This document shows, in pieces, positions 6,231-6,315 of a stretch of DNA of 6,315 bases (its first letter is position 1; each line of letters opens with the position of its first letter). A model generated the notes under the pieces. It ran no database searches, was not told where the DNA came from, and saw nothing but the letters and a program-made list of their open reading frames with translations. Origin of the DNA: Deltaproteobacteria bacterium (GTDB lineage: Bacteria; Desulfobacterota; Dissulfuribacteria; Dissulfuribacterales; UBA3076); contig JALTHV010000345.1 of NCBI GenBank assembly GCA_027004315.1, positions 1 to 6,315 on the forward strand. The letters run 5' to 3'. Made by a program: the position numbers and the translations under genes.

Positions 6231-6315
6231 GGCCAGCGGTAGCCTTTTTTAGGTGTTCAGGAGCATCGTCTGATGCACAAGATCAGGTCACTCTGCCTAT
6301 TAATCCGCACTGAAC
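6231..6315. repeat. Inner long palindrome, copy 2 (cut by window end)
   Basis: This is a diverged copy of 1523-1606 in the same orientation. It begins GGCCAGCGGTAGC, runs through AGGAGCATCG and TGATGCAC, and ends in a 24-base stretch (6291-6314) identical to 1582-1605. Differences lie mostly in the left stem arm (TTTTTTAGGTGTTCAG against TTTTTCAGGGTTTCAG) plus a one-base insertion in the loop. The right arm has only six bases before the window stops, all pairing with the left arm. The outer terminal repeats seen around copy 1 are absent on the left side here. Confidence 0.85.

Overview
The window looks like ordinary chromosomal DNA of a Gram-negative bacterium. The best guess is a Desulfobacterota (deltaproteobacterial) lineage. 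This rests on the mix of an orphan sensor kinase, an outer-membrane-type lipoprotein, TatC and an MprF-type lipid synthase, so the taxonomic call is weak. No phage, CRISPR, rRNA or tRNA signal was seen.

Left part, plus strand (1-1449): the 3' end of a histidine kinase gene cut by the window edge, then an acylphosphatase (acyP) with a strong ribosome binding site, then a small lipoprotein gene that starts inside the end of acyP. Right part, minus strand (6143 down to 1680): a three-gene operon, Xaa-Pro aminopeptidase (M24B) - tatC - mprF-like. Its promoter appears to be an extended -10 element just upstream of the peptidase. The last two genes are linked by a TGATG stop/start overlap. The two gene sets converge on a 230-base gap.

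The most interesting content is non-coding. In the convergent gap sits a 170-bp nested palindromic element (1481-1650). It has 12-bp perfect terminal inverted repeats, an exactly abutting 10-bp direct repeat on both sides, and an inner perfect 34-bp inverted repeat around a 48-base loop. A second, diverged copy of the inner palindrome starts at 6231, beyond the operon promoter, and runs off the window end. The loop is more conserved than most of the stem, and one stem pair has changed on both sides (T-A to G-C), so the folded form seems to be maintained. The two copies lie in the same orientation and bracket the operon. This is the best candidate here for an undescribed repeat family, either a non-autonomous mobile element or a structured RNA.

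Functionally, the minus-strand operon mixes a cytosolic proline-specific peptidase with two polytopic membrane proteins (twin-arginine export and aminoacyl-phospholipid synthesis). Any functional link is inferred from gene order alone.
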